Source: UMGS1696 sp964623635
GTDB lineage: Bacteria > Bacillota > Clostridia > Oscillospirales > CAG-272
Assembly: GCA_964623635.1 (NCBI GenBank)
Contig: CAZUUA010000028.1
Location: 1 to 25,663, forward strand
Length of the DNA: 25,663 bases
Direction: 5' to 3'
Below the pieces are notes generated by a model. That model was given only the letters and a program-made list of their open reading frames with translations, did not search any database and was not told the DNA's origin. Positions within the stretch are counted from its first letter, which is position 1. Every line of letters begins with the position of its first letter. The translations under genes and the position numbers were made by a program. This document shows positions 6,313 through 14,330 of the stretch, one piece after another.

Positions 6313-8651
6313 ACCAGCGCTCCTATGAGGTAGACCACCCATGCGCAGACCCAGGCGATGAGACATTGCCCGATCACGACCCCGGCTGCCCAGCGTGCGC
6401 CCAGCTCCCGTTTGATGGCAGCTACCGCAGCGACACAGGGCGTATACAGCAGGCAGAACACCAACAGTGTGGCAGCAGCGACCGGTGCCAAAAATGCTGT
6501 TATGTCGCCACCCACCAGCACAGTCAGGGTAGAGACCACGCTTTCCTTTGCCATGAACCCGGCGATCAGTGAGGTGACGATGCGCCAGTCCCCAAAGCCC
6601 AGGGGTGCAAAGATCGGTGCGATAAACCCAGCCACAACGGCAAGGATGCTGTCCGCCGAATCTGCCACGATGTGCAGACCAAAGTCAAAGCTCTGCAGGA
6701 ACCACACCACAATGGACGCCACAAAGATCACAGTGAAGGCACGCTGCAAAAAGTCCTTCGCCTTGTCCCACAGCAGATGCGCAACGTTTTTCGCACCCGG
6801 CATCCGGTAGTTGGGCAGCTCCATCACAAAGGGCACCGCTTCCCCGCGGAACAGGGTATTCTTGGAAACCAGTGCCACAAGAATGCCCACCAGGATCCCT
6901 AGGAAGTACAGACCAACCATCACCAGTCCGCTTAGATTCGGAAAGAAGGCATCGGCGAAGAAGCCGTAGATGGGCAGCTTGGCGGTACAGCTCATGAAGG
7001 GAGTCAGCAGGATGGTCATTTTCCGGTCCCGCTCCGACGGCAGGGTACGGCTTGCCATGACACCCGGTACGGTACAGCCAAAGCCAATGAGCATGGGAAC
7101 GATACTGCGTCCGGACAGGCCGATCTTCCGCAGCAGCTTATCCATGACGAAGGCCACTCTTGCCATGTAGCCACTGTCTTCCAGCAGGGACAGGAAGAAG
7201 AACAGCACCACGATGATGGGGATAAAGGACAGCACAGAGCCTACGCCGCCGAAGATCCCATCGATCACCAGCGACTGCAGCACCGGACTGACCCCGGCAT
7301 CGTTCAGCAGTCCATCCACCGCACCGGTCAGCCAGTCGATGCCCATTTCCAAAAGTCCCTGGAAGAAGGCGCCAATCACGTTGAAGGTCAGCCAGAACAC
7401 CAGCGCCATGATCCCGATAAAGGCAGGAATGGCGGTGTATTTGCCGGTCAGGAAATGGTCGAGCTTCCGGCTGCGGAGATGCTCTTTACTCTCCACCGGC
7501 TTGACCACCGTCCGCTTACATAGGCCGGTGATGAAGGAGAACCGCATATCCGCAATGGCAGCCGCACGATCCATGCCGCTTTCCTCTTCCATCTGCACCA
7601 GAATATGCTCCACCATCTCCTGCTCGTTTTCACTCAGCCCCAGCGCCTTTGCCACCAGTGCATCTCCCTCGGCCAGCTTGGAGGCTGCGAACCGCACGGG
7701 GATACCGGCTTCGGCTGCGTGGTCCTCGATCAGGTGCATGATGCCGTGGAGACAGCGGTGTACCGAGCTGTCCTTGCCGCAGAAATCCGTCCGACCGGGC
7801 TTTTCCTGATACTTCGCCACGTGCAGTGCGTGCTCCACCAGCTCTGCCACACCTTCGTTTTTTGCTGCAGACACCGGCACCACCGGGATCCCCAGCAGCT
7901 CCTCCATGGCGTTGATATCCACGGTACCGCCGTTGCCCCGCATTTCGTCCATCATGTTCAGCGCCAGCACCATGGGAATGTCCAGCTCCAGCAGCTGCAT
8001 GGTCAGATACAGGTTCCGTTCAATATTGGTGGCGTCCACGATGTTGATGATGCCATATGGATGGGTATTCAAAATAAAATCACGGGACACGATCTCCTCA
8101 CTGGAATAGGGAGACAGCGAATAGATGCCCGGCAGGTCCGTGACCTTGGTATCGGTGTGCCCCAAAATAGGCCCGCTCTTCTGATCCACCGTCACACCGG
8201 GGAAATTGCCCACGTGCTGGTTCGCACCGGTGAGCTGGTTGAACAGTGTGGTCTTGCCGCAGTTCTGGTTGCCTGCCAGTGCAAAGGTCAGCTCTGTTCC
8301 CTCCGGCAGTGGATTTTCGTCTGCCTTCACATGGTATTTGCCGCTTTCACCCAGACCCGGATGGACCCGATTCCGCTCCTTGCCCCAAACGATATTTTCC
8401 GTTTGCAGTGCCTTGGGTACGTTTTCTTCCATGGGCACAATGGTGATCTGCTCCGCATCGGCCAGACGCAGGGTCAGCTCGTAGCCGTGGATCCGCAGCT
8501 CCATAGGGTCACCCATCGGGGCATATTGTACCAGCGTGACCTCTGCGCCGGGAAGCACGCCCATATCCAGAAAATGCTGCCGCAGTGAGCCTTCACCGCC
8601 AACGGCCGTGATCACTGCCGACTTGCCGACAGCCAATTTGTCAAGTGTCAT
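6309..8651 (-). CDS. feoB: Ferrous iron transporter, FeoA-FeoB fusion
   Basis: A 780-residue fusion. Residues 1 to about 75 form a FeoA-like SH3 domain (LDKLAVGKSAVITAV, then LRQHFLDMGVLPGAEVTLVQYAPMGDP). The FeoB part follows, with an N-terminal G domain: G1 GNQNCGKTTLFN, G2 GVTV, G3 DLPG, G4 NMMD, G5 VSAAK. The C-terminal permease has the Gate segments and conserved MLIGFGCTVPGVMASRTL and SCTAKLPIYGFF. The protein imports Fe2+ across the cytoplasmic membrane under GTPase control. The start is chosen at 8651 because GGAGG precedes it and the FeoA domain begins there. The 33-codon upstream extension covers the promoter region. The usual Pro of G1 (GNPNxGKT) is Gln here. It is followed by the Cys-rich partner gene. 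Confidence 0.96.
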   Translation of the reverse strand: MTLDKLAVGKSAVITAVGGEGSLRQHFLDMGVLPGAEVTLVQYAPMGDPMELRIHGYELTLRLADAEQITIVPMEENVPKALQTENIVWGKERNRVHPGLGESGKYHVKADENPLPEGTELTFALAGNQNCGKTTLFNQLTGANQHVGNFPGVTVDQKSGPILGHTDTKVTDLPGIYSLSPYSSEEIVSRDFILNTHPYGIINIVDATNIERNLYLTMQLLELDIPMVLALNMMDEMRGNGGTVDINAMEELLGIPVVPVSAAKNEGVAELVEHALHVAKYQEKPGRTDFCGKDSSVHRCLHGIMHLIEDHAAEAGIPVRFAASKLAEGDALVAKALGLSENEQEMVEHILVQMEEESGMDRAAAIADMRFSFITGLCKRTVVKPVESKEHLRSRKLDHFLTGKYTAIPAFIGIMALVFWLTFNVIGAFFQGLLEMGIDWLTGAVDGLLNDAGVSPVLQSLVIDGIFGGVGSVLSFIPIIVVLFFFLSLLEDSGYMARVAFVMDKLLRKIGLSGRSIVPMLIGFGCTVPGVMASRTLPSERDRKMTILLTPFMSCTAKLPIYGFFADAFFPNLSGLVMVGLYFLGILVGILVALVSKNTLFRGEAVPFVMELPNYRMPGAKNVAHLLWDKAKDFLQRAFTVIFVASIVVWFLQSFDFGLHIVADSADSILAVVAGFIAPIFAPLGFGDWRIVTSLIAGFMAKESVVSTLTVLVGGDITAFLAPVAAATLLVFCLLYTPCVAAVAAIKRELGARWAAGVVIGQCLIAWVCAWVVYLIGALV

Positions 8652-8680
8652 AGTTCCTCCATAGGGACAAATTCGTATAC

Positions 8681-8690
8681 TATCATGATA
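8681..8690. promoter_or_regulatory. Palindrome over the feo -10: candidate metal-regulator operator
   Basis: The perfect 10-bp palindrome TATCATGATA overlaps the -10 hexamer of the feo promoter. Binding there would block RNA polymerase. Iron regulators of the Fur and DtxR/IdeR classes use AT-rich palindromes at such positions, but this site is too short to assign to either. Confidence 0.4.
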
Positions 8691-8713
8691 AAGCAACAGC
8701 GGCCATTTGTCAA
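8685..8713 (-). promoter_or_regulatory. Sigma-A-type promoter of the feo operon
   Basis: Reading on the minus strand: consensus TTGACA (8708-8713), 17-bp spacer, TATCAT (8685-8690). The predicted start is near 8678, about 27 nt before the feoAB ATG. Confidence 0.85.
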
Positions 8714-8802
8714 GAGCATCCCATAAAAAATGTGACGAAATTTTGCGCATTCAGACACATTTCTTTCGTTTGTACATATATGATAAACCGTCAACGGCCG
8801 AT

Positions 8803-8844
8803 AAAAAATCCCAAGAGGACCTTTGGCAGTTCCCCATGGGATTT
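8803..8844 (-). terminator. Terminator of the glycoside hydrolase gene
   Basis: Arms AAATCCCA (8806-8813) and TGGGATTT (8837-8844) form an 8-bp stem with a long loop. On the minus strand the stem runs into a T run. It lies about 15 nt after the stop codon. Confidence 0.75.
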
Positions 8845-8858
8845 CCTTGCATATCAGA

Positions 8859-10787
8859 TTATTTCTGCATCTTCAGCACAATACCGTCGTTACCACGGAT
8901 CGTCACCACCACGTCGTCTCCGTCCCCGGCGGTCACAGACCCATTGGTGTACAGGGTCACATGGTCCCAACCGGCTGCCGGAATGGTCACGGTGCGCTCC
9001 TCCGGCGTGTAGTTGACCAGCACCAGTACCACGCCATCGTCGGTCGGATGCTGGGTCATGCCCACAAAGGGTGTGTCGTCTCCCACCATGGTAAAGGGCT
9101 TGGCAGGATTTTGAAGTGCCATAGCCTCGTAGAACTTATAGTACGGAATGGCAGTGGGACCGCTGATCACGCAGGCATCGCAGCTGGCCTTCAGCTCGAT
9201 GGGATAGGCACAGAAATATACGGTGCCCTTGCCGTATGCGTTCTTGGTGAACACGGGACGGCCTTCCTGATCGGTTGCCAGTACCTCTGCCGTGGTCGCT
9301 TCCATCTGCATCCGAATGGGAGACCACATACCAAAGTCCGTACCGTCGGCCAGGCGCACAGAATCGCTCTGTGTCCGGCGGCATCTGGTCTTGACCTTGA
9401 CACCGGTGAACTGGGCAAAGGGAGACATGAGCGCATCGTTGATGGACACGTACAGGGTCGCACCATCGTCGTGTACCCGGCGGAGCAGCTCGGCAAGCTC
9501 ATGGCCTTCGATGGCAGCGTTGGTGGTGATGGACGGCAGGAAGTACACGGGAGCCGTAGGAATCGCATCGTGGCACCAAGCAAAGGTGATGTCCACACCG
9601 GCCTGCTTTGCCAAAAGGAAGGTCCCATAGGCGGCAGCCCAGTGATCCTGTCCGGAGGTCAGCACGCATACGCCATCGGTCAGCATAGGCGGCAGTGTAG
9701 AAAGCCCATTGGCAGACAGCTCTTCCAGCATGGTCATGAAATCGGTCATGGTGTTGCCCACAGGCTTTGGAGAACCATCCAGCCGGAACAGACCCAGCTC
9801 TCTTTCCACGGAGTCCCAGTCGTAGGGCGTATGGGTCAGCTCGGACTGTTCGTTGGCGCACCACCACACGAACCCACGGAGGTTATGAGCCCAGGCAGAG
9901 TACAGTGCCGTGTGGATATAGTCGGCAGCAATGTCCTCGTCGGCGATCATGGGACCCAGGGTACCGATCTCTTCCACGAAGCAGGGCTTACCACCCAGCG
10001 AGGCATACAGCACCGATTCTGCCGTGGAGTGCAGGATAGATTTCATCTGGTTCAAAGGATCGGTATCGCAGTGAGGGGTGAACAGGGGATACGGATGGGT
10101 GCAGAGGATGTCGAGGATTTCGCCCTGATCCTGCGCCGTCCAGCTGCCGTTGGGGTTCAGTCCATGCATACCGGATACCACCGGCCGATTGGGGTCTTCC
10201 AGCTTGATGGTGTCGGTGATGACGGTAGCCCACAGGTAGGCGCCGTTTCTGTCTACGCCACCCATACAGTTGCATTCGTTGCCCAGATCCCATGCGGCAA
10301 TGGCAGGCTTATTCCGGAAGGTCTTCACCATGTATCGCACAAAGCGCACCTGCCAACGAATGACCAGAGGATCGGCCAGCAGATTCTTGCCGGAGAAAGC
10401 TTCCGGCACATGCATCCGTCCGCTCATCCAACCGGTGACCAGCCCCACGATCAATTGGATATGGTACTTTTCTGCCAGATCACAGAACACACCGAACCGC
10501 TCTGCCATCACTGCATCCACACCGGCCTGCCCTGCTTCGGTGTGCGGCAGTGGATCTTCTCGGAGCCGCAGCTCTCTTTCGGAGTTGCCGCCACCTTTGT
10601 GCATCCGCAGCGGCTGAAAATCGCTCCACAGTGGGAAGACACGCAGCACGTGTACCTTGGCTTTTTCCAGTCTGGCGAAATCGGCTTCCACCACATCGGC
10701 ACGCCAATCCGACCACATATTGGTCCCGGCGTGGGACGCCCAATAGTTACAGCCGGTGAAGAATTTGCCCGATTCAAAAATCTGCAT
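8859..10787 (-). CDS. Clan GH-A glycoside hydrolase (GH5/endo-beta-mannanase-like)
   Basis: A 642-residue protein whose first roughly 400 residues form a (beta/alpha)8 barrel of clan GH-A. The acid/base Glu is in WDLGNECN (about E171) and the nucleophile in CFVEEIGTLG (about E273). Other expected barrel residues are LRVFPLWSDF near 48-57 and HPYP near 231-234. The middle part (about 400-530) resembles the glutamine-amidotransferase-like domain found behind such barrels, and the C-terminal 100 residues look like a small beta domain. There is no signal peptide, so it probably acts in the cytoplasm on imported oligosaccharides. The start at 10787 has GAGG 8 nt upstream. Substrate (mannan, glucan or galactoside) cannot be decided. 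It is divergent from an SGNH hydrolase. Confidence 0.8.
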   Translation of the reverse strand: MQIFESGKFFTGCNYWASHAGTNMWSDWRADVVEADFARLEKAKVHVLRVFPLWSDFQPLRMHKGGGNSERELRLREDPLPHTEAGQAGVDAVMAERFGVFCDLAEKYHIQLIVGLVTGWMSGRMHVPEAFSGKNLLADPLVIRWQVRFVRYMVKTFRNKPAIAAWDLGNECNCMGGVDRNGAYLWATVITDTIKLEDPNRPVVSGMHGLNPNGSWTAQDQGEILDILCTHPYPLFTPHCDTDPLNQMKSILHSTAESVLYASLGGKPCFVEEIGTLGPMIADEDIAADYIHTALYSAWAHNLRGFVWWCANEQSELTHTPYDWDSVERELGLFRLDGSPKPVGNTMTDFMTMLEELSANGLSTLPPMLTDGVCVLTSGQDHWAAAYGTFLLAKQAGVDITFAWCHDAIPTAPVYFLPSITTNAAIEGHELAELLRRVHDDGATLYVSINDALMSPFAQFTGVKVKTRCRRTQSDSVRLADGTDFGMWSPIRMQMEATTAEVLATDQEGRPVFTKNAYGKGTVYFCAYPIELKASCDACVISGPTAIPYYKFYEAMALQNPAKPFTMVGDDTPFVGMTQHPTDDGVVLVLVNYTPEERTVTIPAAGWDHVTLYTNGSVTAGDGDDVVVTIRGNDGIVLKMQK

Positions 10788-10807
10788 ATGTATATCCTCG
10801 TACTTCT

Positions 10808-10826
10808 GACACATCCATGCTGTGTC
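10808..10826. promoter_or_regulatory. Inverted repeat in the glycoside hydrolase leader (possible operator)
   Basis: GACACA-N7-TGTGTC lies between the predicted transcription start (near 10830) and the ATG (10787). Dyads of this size just downstream of a promoter are often repressor operators for sugar genes. An mRNA hairpin is the alternative. Confidence 0.35.
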
Positions 10827-10836
10827 GTTTTCCTGT

Positions 10837-10865
10837 ATTGTACCATATCCACCAGGATTTTGCAA
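10837..10865 (-). promoter_or_regulatory. Sigma-A-type promoter of the glycoside hydrolase gene
   Basis: On the minus strand TTGCAA (10860-10865), 17-bp spacer, TACAAT (10837-10842). Confidence 0.8.
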
Positions 10866-10906
10866 GATGCTTTGTGAAAAACGGCGTATAATTTACCATC
10901 TCTCCA

Positions 10907-10935
10907 TTGACGATGGCAGAAAAATGTGCTATACT
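10907..10935 (+). promoter_or_regulatory. Sigma-A-type promoter of the SGNH hydrolase gene
   Basis: TTGACG (10907-10912), 17-bp spacer, TATACT (10930-10935) on the plus strand. It is arranged back to back with the glycoside hydrolase promoter; the two -35 boxes are about 41 bp apart. Confidence 0.8.
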
Positions 10936-10973
10936 GGTGGTATCACACGGACAACGAAAGGAGATCTTTCTCT

Positions 10974-11570
10974 ATGAAAATCGTATATTTAGGCAACAGC
11001 ATCACGCTCCACGGCATTGCCCACGACATCGGTTGGCACTGGGAATGGGGTATGGCAGCCTCTGCCTTGGAAAAGGATTATGTACACGTGCTGAACCGGC
11101 GCATTGCGGAAAAGACCGGCGAACCGGTGGAATGCAAAATAGCCAACATCGCCGATTTCGAACGAGCGCCGGACACCTTTGACCTGTCCTTCTTCCGGGA
11201 ATTCCGGGACTGGCAACCGGACGTGATCGTACTGCGGATCTGCGAAAATACACCGGGTGACAAGATCGATGCCTTTGGGGCAGCCTATCCCAAGCTGATC
11301 CAATATTTTCAGGAAGGCAGAGAGCTTGGCACAAAATCGGGCAGCCTGCAGGTCTATGCCGTTGGTGCCTTCTGGCAGGACGACAAAAAAGAGGCCTACA
11401 TCCGGGAAGCCGGGAAAATGCCGGGTGTGACCTATGTGAGTCTGGAACACCTGCATTCTACAGATTATCAGGCCATTGGTCTGTTCGAGCACGCCGGTGT
11501 GGCCGGACATCCCTCGGACAAGGGTATGGCTGCCATTGCGGAAGCGATCCTTGGTGCCATGCCGCTGTAA
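10974..11570 (+). CDS. SGNH/GDSL-type hydrolase
   Basis: A 198-residue protein. Block I is VYLGNSITLHG (about residues 4-14) with the candidate nucleophile Ser in GNSI, where the family usually has GDSI. The C-terminal block is GHPSDKGMAAIAEAI, where the His of the catalytic pair lies, here in the order H-P-S-D rather than the common D-x-x-H. No signal peptide is visible, so it is likely a cytoplasmic esterase or lipase-fold enzyme. AAAGGAG stands 10-11 nt before the chosen ATG. The reading frame extends upstream to 10926, but that would start inside the promoter. Its divergent neighbour is a glycoside hydrolase, which suggests removal of acyl groups from sugars, but the substrate is unknown. 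Confidence 0.75.
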   Translation: MKIVYLGNSITLHGIAHDIGWHWEWGMAASALEKDYVHVLNRRIAEKTGEPVECKIANIADFERAPDTFDLSFFREFRDWQPDVIVLRICENTPGDKIDAFGAAYPKLIQYFQEGRELGTKSGSLQVYAVGAFWQDDKKEAYIREAGKMPGVTYVSLEHLHSTDYQAIGLFEHAGVAGHPSDKGMAAIAEAILGAMPL

Positions 11571-11591
11571 AGCAAACGATATACAAAAGCG

Positions 11592-11634
11592 AAAACAGGT
11601 GCTTGTTCCCCATGGGAGATACACCTGTTTTTTC
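11592..11634 (+). terminator. Terminator between the SGNH gene and ftsH (probably bidirectional)
   Basis: A 10-bp stem, AAAACAGGTG/CACCTGTTTT (11592-11601 with 11622-11631), ends in a T run on the plus strand. On the minus strand it is followed by TTTTCGCTTTTG, so it may also serve the convergent ftsH. Confidence 0.85.
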
Positions 11635-11695
11635 TATGCATAGATATTGATTTGCGCAGCGTGCATTGGAATTCCGTGCCACGCCGGCATGGTGC

Positions 11696-13525
11696 TTACC
11701 CCTCTCGCAGGATGTGCATGAATTCTTCGCCGGTGATGGTCTCGTGCTCGTACAGATACTGTGCCAGTCGATCCAGTGCCGGTCGGTTCTCGATCAGGAT
11801 CTGTGCGGCCTTCTCATGCTGCTTTTTCACCAGCGCCACCACCTGCCGGTCGATCTCGCTCTGGGTCTCCAGTGAACAGGCCAGAGAGCTGTCGCCGCCC
11901 AGGTATTGGTTGGTCACGGTCTCCATGGCCACCATATCGAAGTCGTCGCTCATGCCGTATCGGGTGATCATGGCACGGGCCAGCTTGGTAGCCTGCTCGA
12001 TATCGTTGGATGCACCGGTGGTGATGCTGCCCACGGCGATCTCCTCGGCTGCTCTGCCACCGGTGTAAGTGCAGATCTTGTTCTCGATCTCTTCCTTGGT
12101 CATGAGATAATGGTTGCCCTCCTCCACCTGCATGGTGTAGCCCAATGCGCCGGAGGTACGGGGAACGATGGTGATCTTCTGCACCGGTGCGGTGTTTGTC
12201 TGCTTGGCCGCCACCAGTGCGTGCCCGATCTCGTGATAGGCCACCACCATTTTCTCCCGATCGGTGAGGATGGCGTTTTTCTTTTGGTACCCGGCAATGA
12301 CCACCTCGATGCTTTCCTCTAAGTCTGCCTGGGATGCCCGGTTACGTCCACTGCGGACAGCCCGAAGTGCCGCTTCGTTGACGATGTTGGCAAGCTCTGC
12401 ACCGGAGGCACCGGACGCCATACGGGCAATGCGGGTATAGTCGATGCCGGGTTCGGTCTTGATCTTTTTGGCGTGAACCCGTAGGATCTCTTCTCTGCCC
12501 TGCAGATCCGGCAGCTCCACCGGCACCCGTCTGTCGAATCGACCGGGTCTGGTCAATGCCGGGTCCAGGGTCTCCGGACGGTTGGTTGCCGCTAAGATGA
12601 TCACGCCGGTGTTGCCTTCGAAGCCATCCATTTCGGTCAGCAGCTGGTTCAGGGTCTGCTCCCGTTCGTCATGACCACCGGAGATACCGCCGGACGAACG
12701 CTTACCGCCAATGGCGTCGATCTCGTCGATGAACACGATACAGGGCGCTTTTTCCTTGGCCTGCTTGAACAGGTCACGCACCTTGGATGCCCCCATGCCT
12801 ACGAACATTTCCACGAACTCGGAACCGCTCATGGAGAAGAAGGGTACGTTTGCTTCCCCAGCTACGGCTTTGGCCAGCATGGTCTTACCGGTACCGGGAG
12901 GGCCTACCAGCAAAATCCCCTTGGGCATGGATGCGCCGATCTCGCTGTATTTCTTGGGGTCGTGCAGATAGTCCACGATCTCGGTCAGGTTTTCCTTGGC
13001 TTCGTCTTCTCCCGCCACATCGGAAAACTTGATGCCGCCGGAGGATTTCACGTACACTCTGGCATTGGATTTGCCCATGTTGAACATCATGGAACCGGAA
13101 CCGCCGCCGGCTTTGTCCATCATCTTTCGGGTAAGAAATTGCCCGATGCAATAGAACAGCACGATGGGCAGCACCCAGGATACCAGAAAGCTCAGCACCG
13201 CATTGGGCTGTTCGAGGATCTCACCTGAGAAGATCGCGCCTGCCCGATACAGCCGATCGGTACGTTCCGGGTCTTCCACAATGCCGGTCTTGTAGATCTT
13301 TTCCTCGGCCTTGTCGGTGAAGGTGATCTGGTTCTCGGATTCGCTGATCTCCACAAGCCCTATGTTGCCTTCCTCCGTCATTTGCATAAAGGTACCGTAA
13401 TCCACTTGGATGACCTGCCGTTCCAGAAATGCCGGCATGACGATGGCGTTGATCAGGATCACCACCAACAACACGATCAGGTAGTAGAACAATATGGGTT
13501 TGTTTGGCTTTTTGACTTCATTCAT
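11696..13525 (-). CDS. ftsH: ATP-dependent zinc metalloprotease FtsH
   Basis: A 609-residue protein of normal FtsH length. Two membrane helices (about 11-33 and 109-130) bracket an extracytoplasmic domain. The AAA+ module has Walker A GPPGTGKT (about 208-215), Walker B VFIDEIDAIG, second region of homology (ATNRPETLDPALTRPGRFDR) and the conserved pore loop FVEMFVG. The protease has the zinc motif HEIGH (about residue 430) and the third ligand region near the C-terminal part. FtsH degrades misfolded membrane proteins and some regulators as a hexamer. AAAGGA precedes the start. The gene lies 60 bp behind the CmpB-like gene, and two tandem palindromes occupy that gap, so it may be both read through and separately controlled. 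Confidence 0.97.
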   Translation of the reverse strand: MNEVKKPNKPILFYYLIVLLVVILINAIVMPAFLERQVIQVDYGTFMQMTEEGNIGLVEISESENQITFTDKAEEKIYKTGIVEDPERTDRLYRAGAIFSGEILEQPNAVLSFLVSWVLPIVLFYCIGQFLTRKMMDKAGGGSGSMMFNMGKSNARVYVKSSGGIKFSDVAGEDEAKENLTEIVDYLHDPKKYSEIGASMPKGILLVGPPGTGKTMLAKAVAGEANVPFFSMSGSEFVEMFVGMGASKVRDLFKQAKEKAPCIVFIDEIDAIGGKRSSGGISGGHDEREQTLNQLLTEMDGFEGNTGVIILAATNRPETLDPALTRPGRFDRRVPVELPDLQGREEILRVHAKKIKTEPGIDYTRIARMASGASGAELANIVNEAALRAVRSGRNRASQADLEESIEVVIAGYQKKNAILTDREKMVVAYHEIGHALVAAKQTNTAPVQKITIVPRTSGALGYTMQVEEGNHYLMTKEEIENKICTYTGGRAAEEIAVGSITTGASNDIEQATKLARAMITRYGMSDDFDMVAMETVTNQYLGGDSSLACSLETQSEIDRQVVALVKKQHEKAAQILIENRPALDRLAQYLYEHETITGEEFMHILREG

Positions 13526-13560
13526 GCTTGTTTTCCTTTCTTAATTCTATGCTATATTAT

Positions 13561-13589
13561 GTGATTTCTATCACCGTGATTACTATCAC
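13561..13589. promoter_or_regulatory. Tandem FNR-like palindromes upstream of ftsH
   Basis: Two 14-bp palindromes of the form GTGAT-N4-ATCAC (13561-13574 and 13576-13589) stand head to tail with centres 15 bp apart, just upstream of ftsH and touching the stop codon of the preceding gene. The form resembles the FNR consensus TTGAT-N4-ATCAA, so a Crp/FNR-family regulator is one candidate. A -10-like CATAAT on the minus strand (13556-13561) directly adjoins the first copy. Confidence 0.5.
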
Positions 13590-14293
13590 GAAAAACGATT
13601 TCTCCATTTTTCACGCAGTCCCTCCATATCCGGCGTGGACAGCGTATGGCCAAACTGCATATTGGGATAGATCCGACGGACTCGTTTGTCGGGGTAATGC
13701 TTATCGTACCAATGCCACAGCGCATTCGTTGCCGGTTCGCCACACAGTCTGGCGTTTTCCCGGCAGATGACCAGCGCCGAATGGATGGTGTCCACCGTGA
13801 AAAAGAGTACACCAAACCGGGTCAGCGGAATGGCAAGGGTATCCGGGATGTAGGTGAGCAGCGTAATGATAGCCGGATACAGATCCTTGCCCCAGCACAG
13901 TGCCAGGATTCCCCAGAAGAAGCAGTACAGCAGGCTGATCCGACCGTGCAGGTTCAAGGGAATGTTGCTGTAGTCCCAGGACACAGTGCCCACCACCTTT
14001 TCCTGTACCACAGAGCAGATGTATTCGTAGGCGCCGCCCAGCACACAGCCAACGATAAAGAGCACCATGGGTCCATGCTCCAAAAACGGCAGCAGACCCA
14101 AGGTCATGAGCACCGCACCAAAGCCGTACACCAGATTGAAGGGACCCCACACCAGACCCTTGCGGCTTTCGATTTTATGATAGCGGAACATACACCACAG
14201 CATTTCCACCACCACGCCCAAAAAGCAGCCGACCACAAAGATCCCAAACAGGGTATAGAAATTGATGCTTTCATATATTGAACGGCTAAACAT
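13586..14293 (-). CDS. CmpB-type putative ABC transporter permease
   Basis: A 235-residue membrane protein with about five to six hydrophobic segments. The stretch from NFYTLFGIFVVGCFLGVVVE through RKGLVWGPFNLVYGFGAVLM and the later VSWDYSNIPLNLHGRISLLY matches the family labelled putative ABC-transporter type IV (CmpB-like), found widely in Clostridia. No ATPase or binding protein is nearby, so the transporter label rests on family naming only. I start at 14293 because AGGAGAG lies 9 nt upstream. An earlier ATG at 14338 would overlap the preceding gene by 8 bp and cannot be excluded. It follows the CrtO-like gene closely and is probably in the same operon. Confidence 0.75.
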   Translation of the reverse strand: MFSRSIYESINFYTLFGIFVVGCFLGVVVEMLWCMFRYHKIESRKGLVWGPFNLVYGFGAVLMTLGLLPFLEHGPMVLFIVGCVLGGAYEYICSVVQEKVVGTVSWDYSNIPLNLHGRISLLYCFFWGILALCWGKDLYPAIITLLTYIPDTLAIPLTRFGVLFFTVDTIHSALVICRENARLCGEPATNALWHWYDKHYPDKRVRRIYPNMQFGHTLSTPDMEGLREKWRNRFS

Positions 14294-14330
14294 ATCGTAT
14301 TGCTCTCCTTTCGCCTCGCCGCACAGTCTG

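Noticed and set aside
8652..8750. A 33-codon N-terminal extension of FeoAB.
   Set aside because: It would include the promoter -10 and operator-like palindrome. The GGAGG before 8651 and the start of the FeoA fold fix the shorter form.
8823..10877. A 684-codon open frame on the plus strand opposite the glycoside hydrolase.
   Set aside because: It is His-, Gly- and Arg-rich without any recognisable domain, has no ribosome binding site, and is the complement of a gene with clear catalytic motifs and GC-rich third positions. It is a shadow frame.
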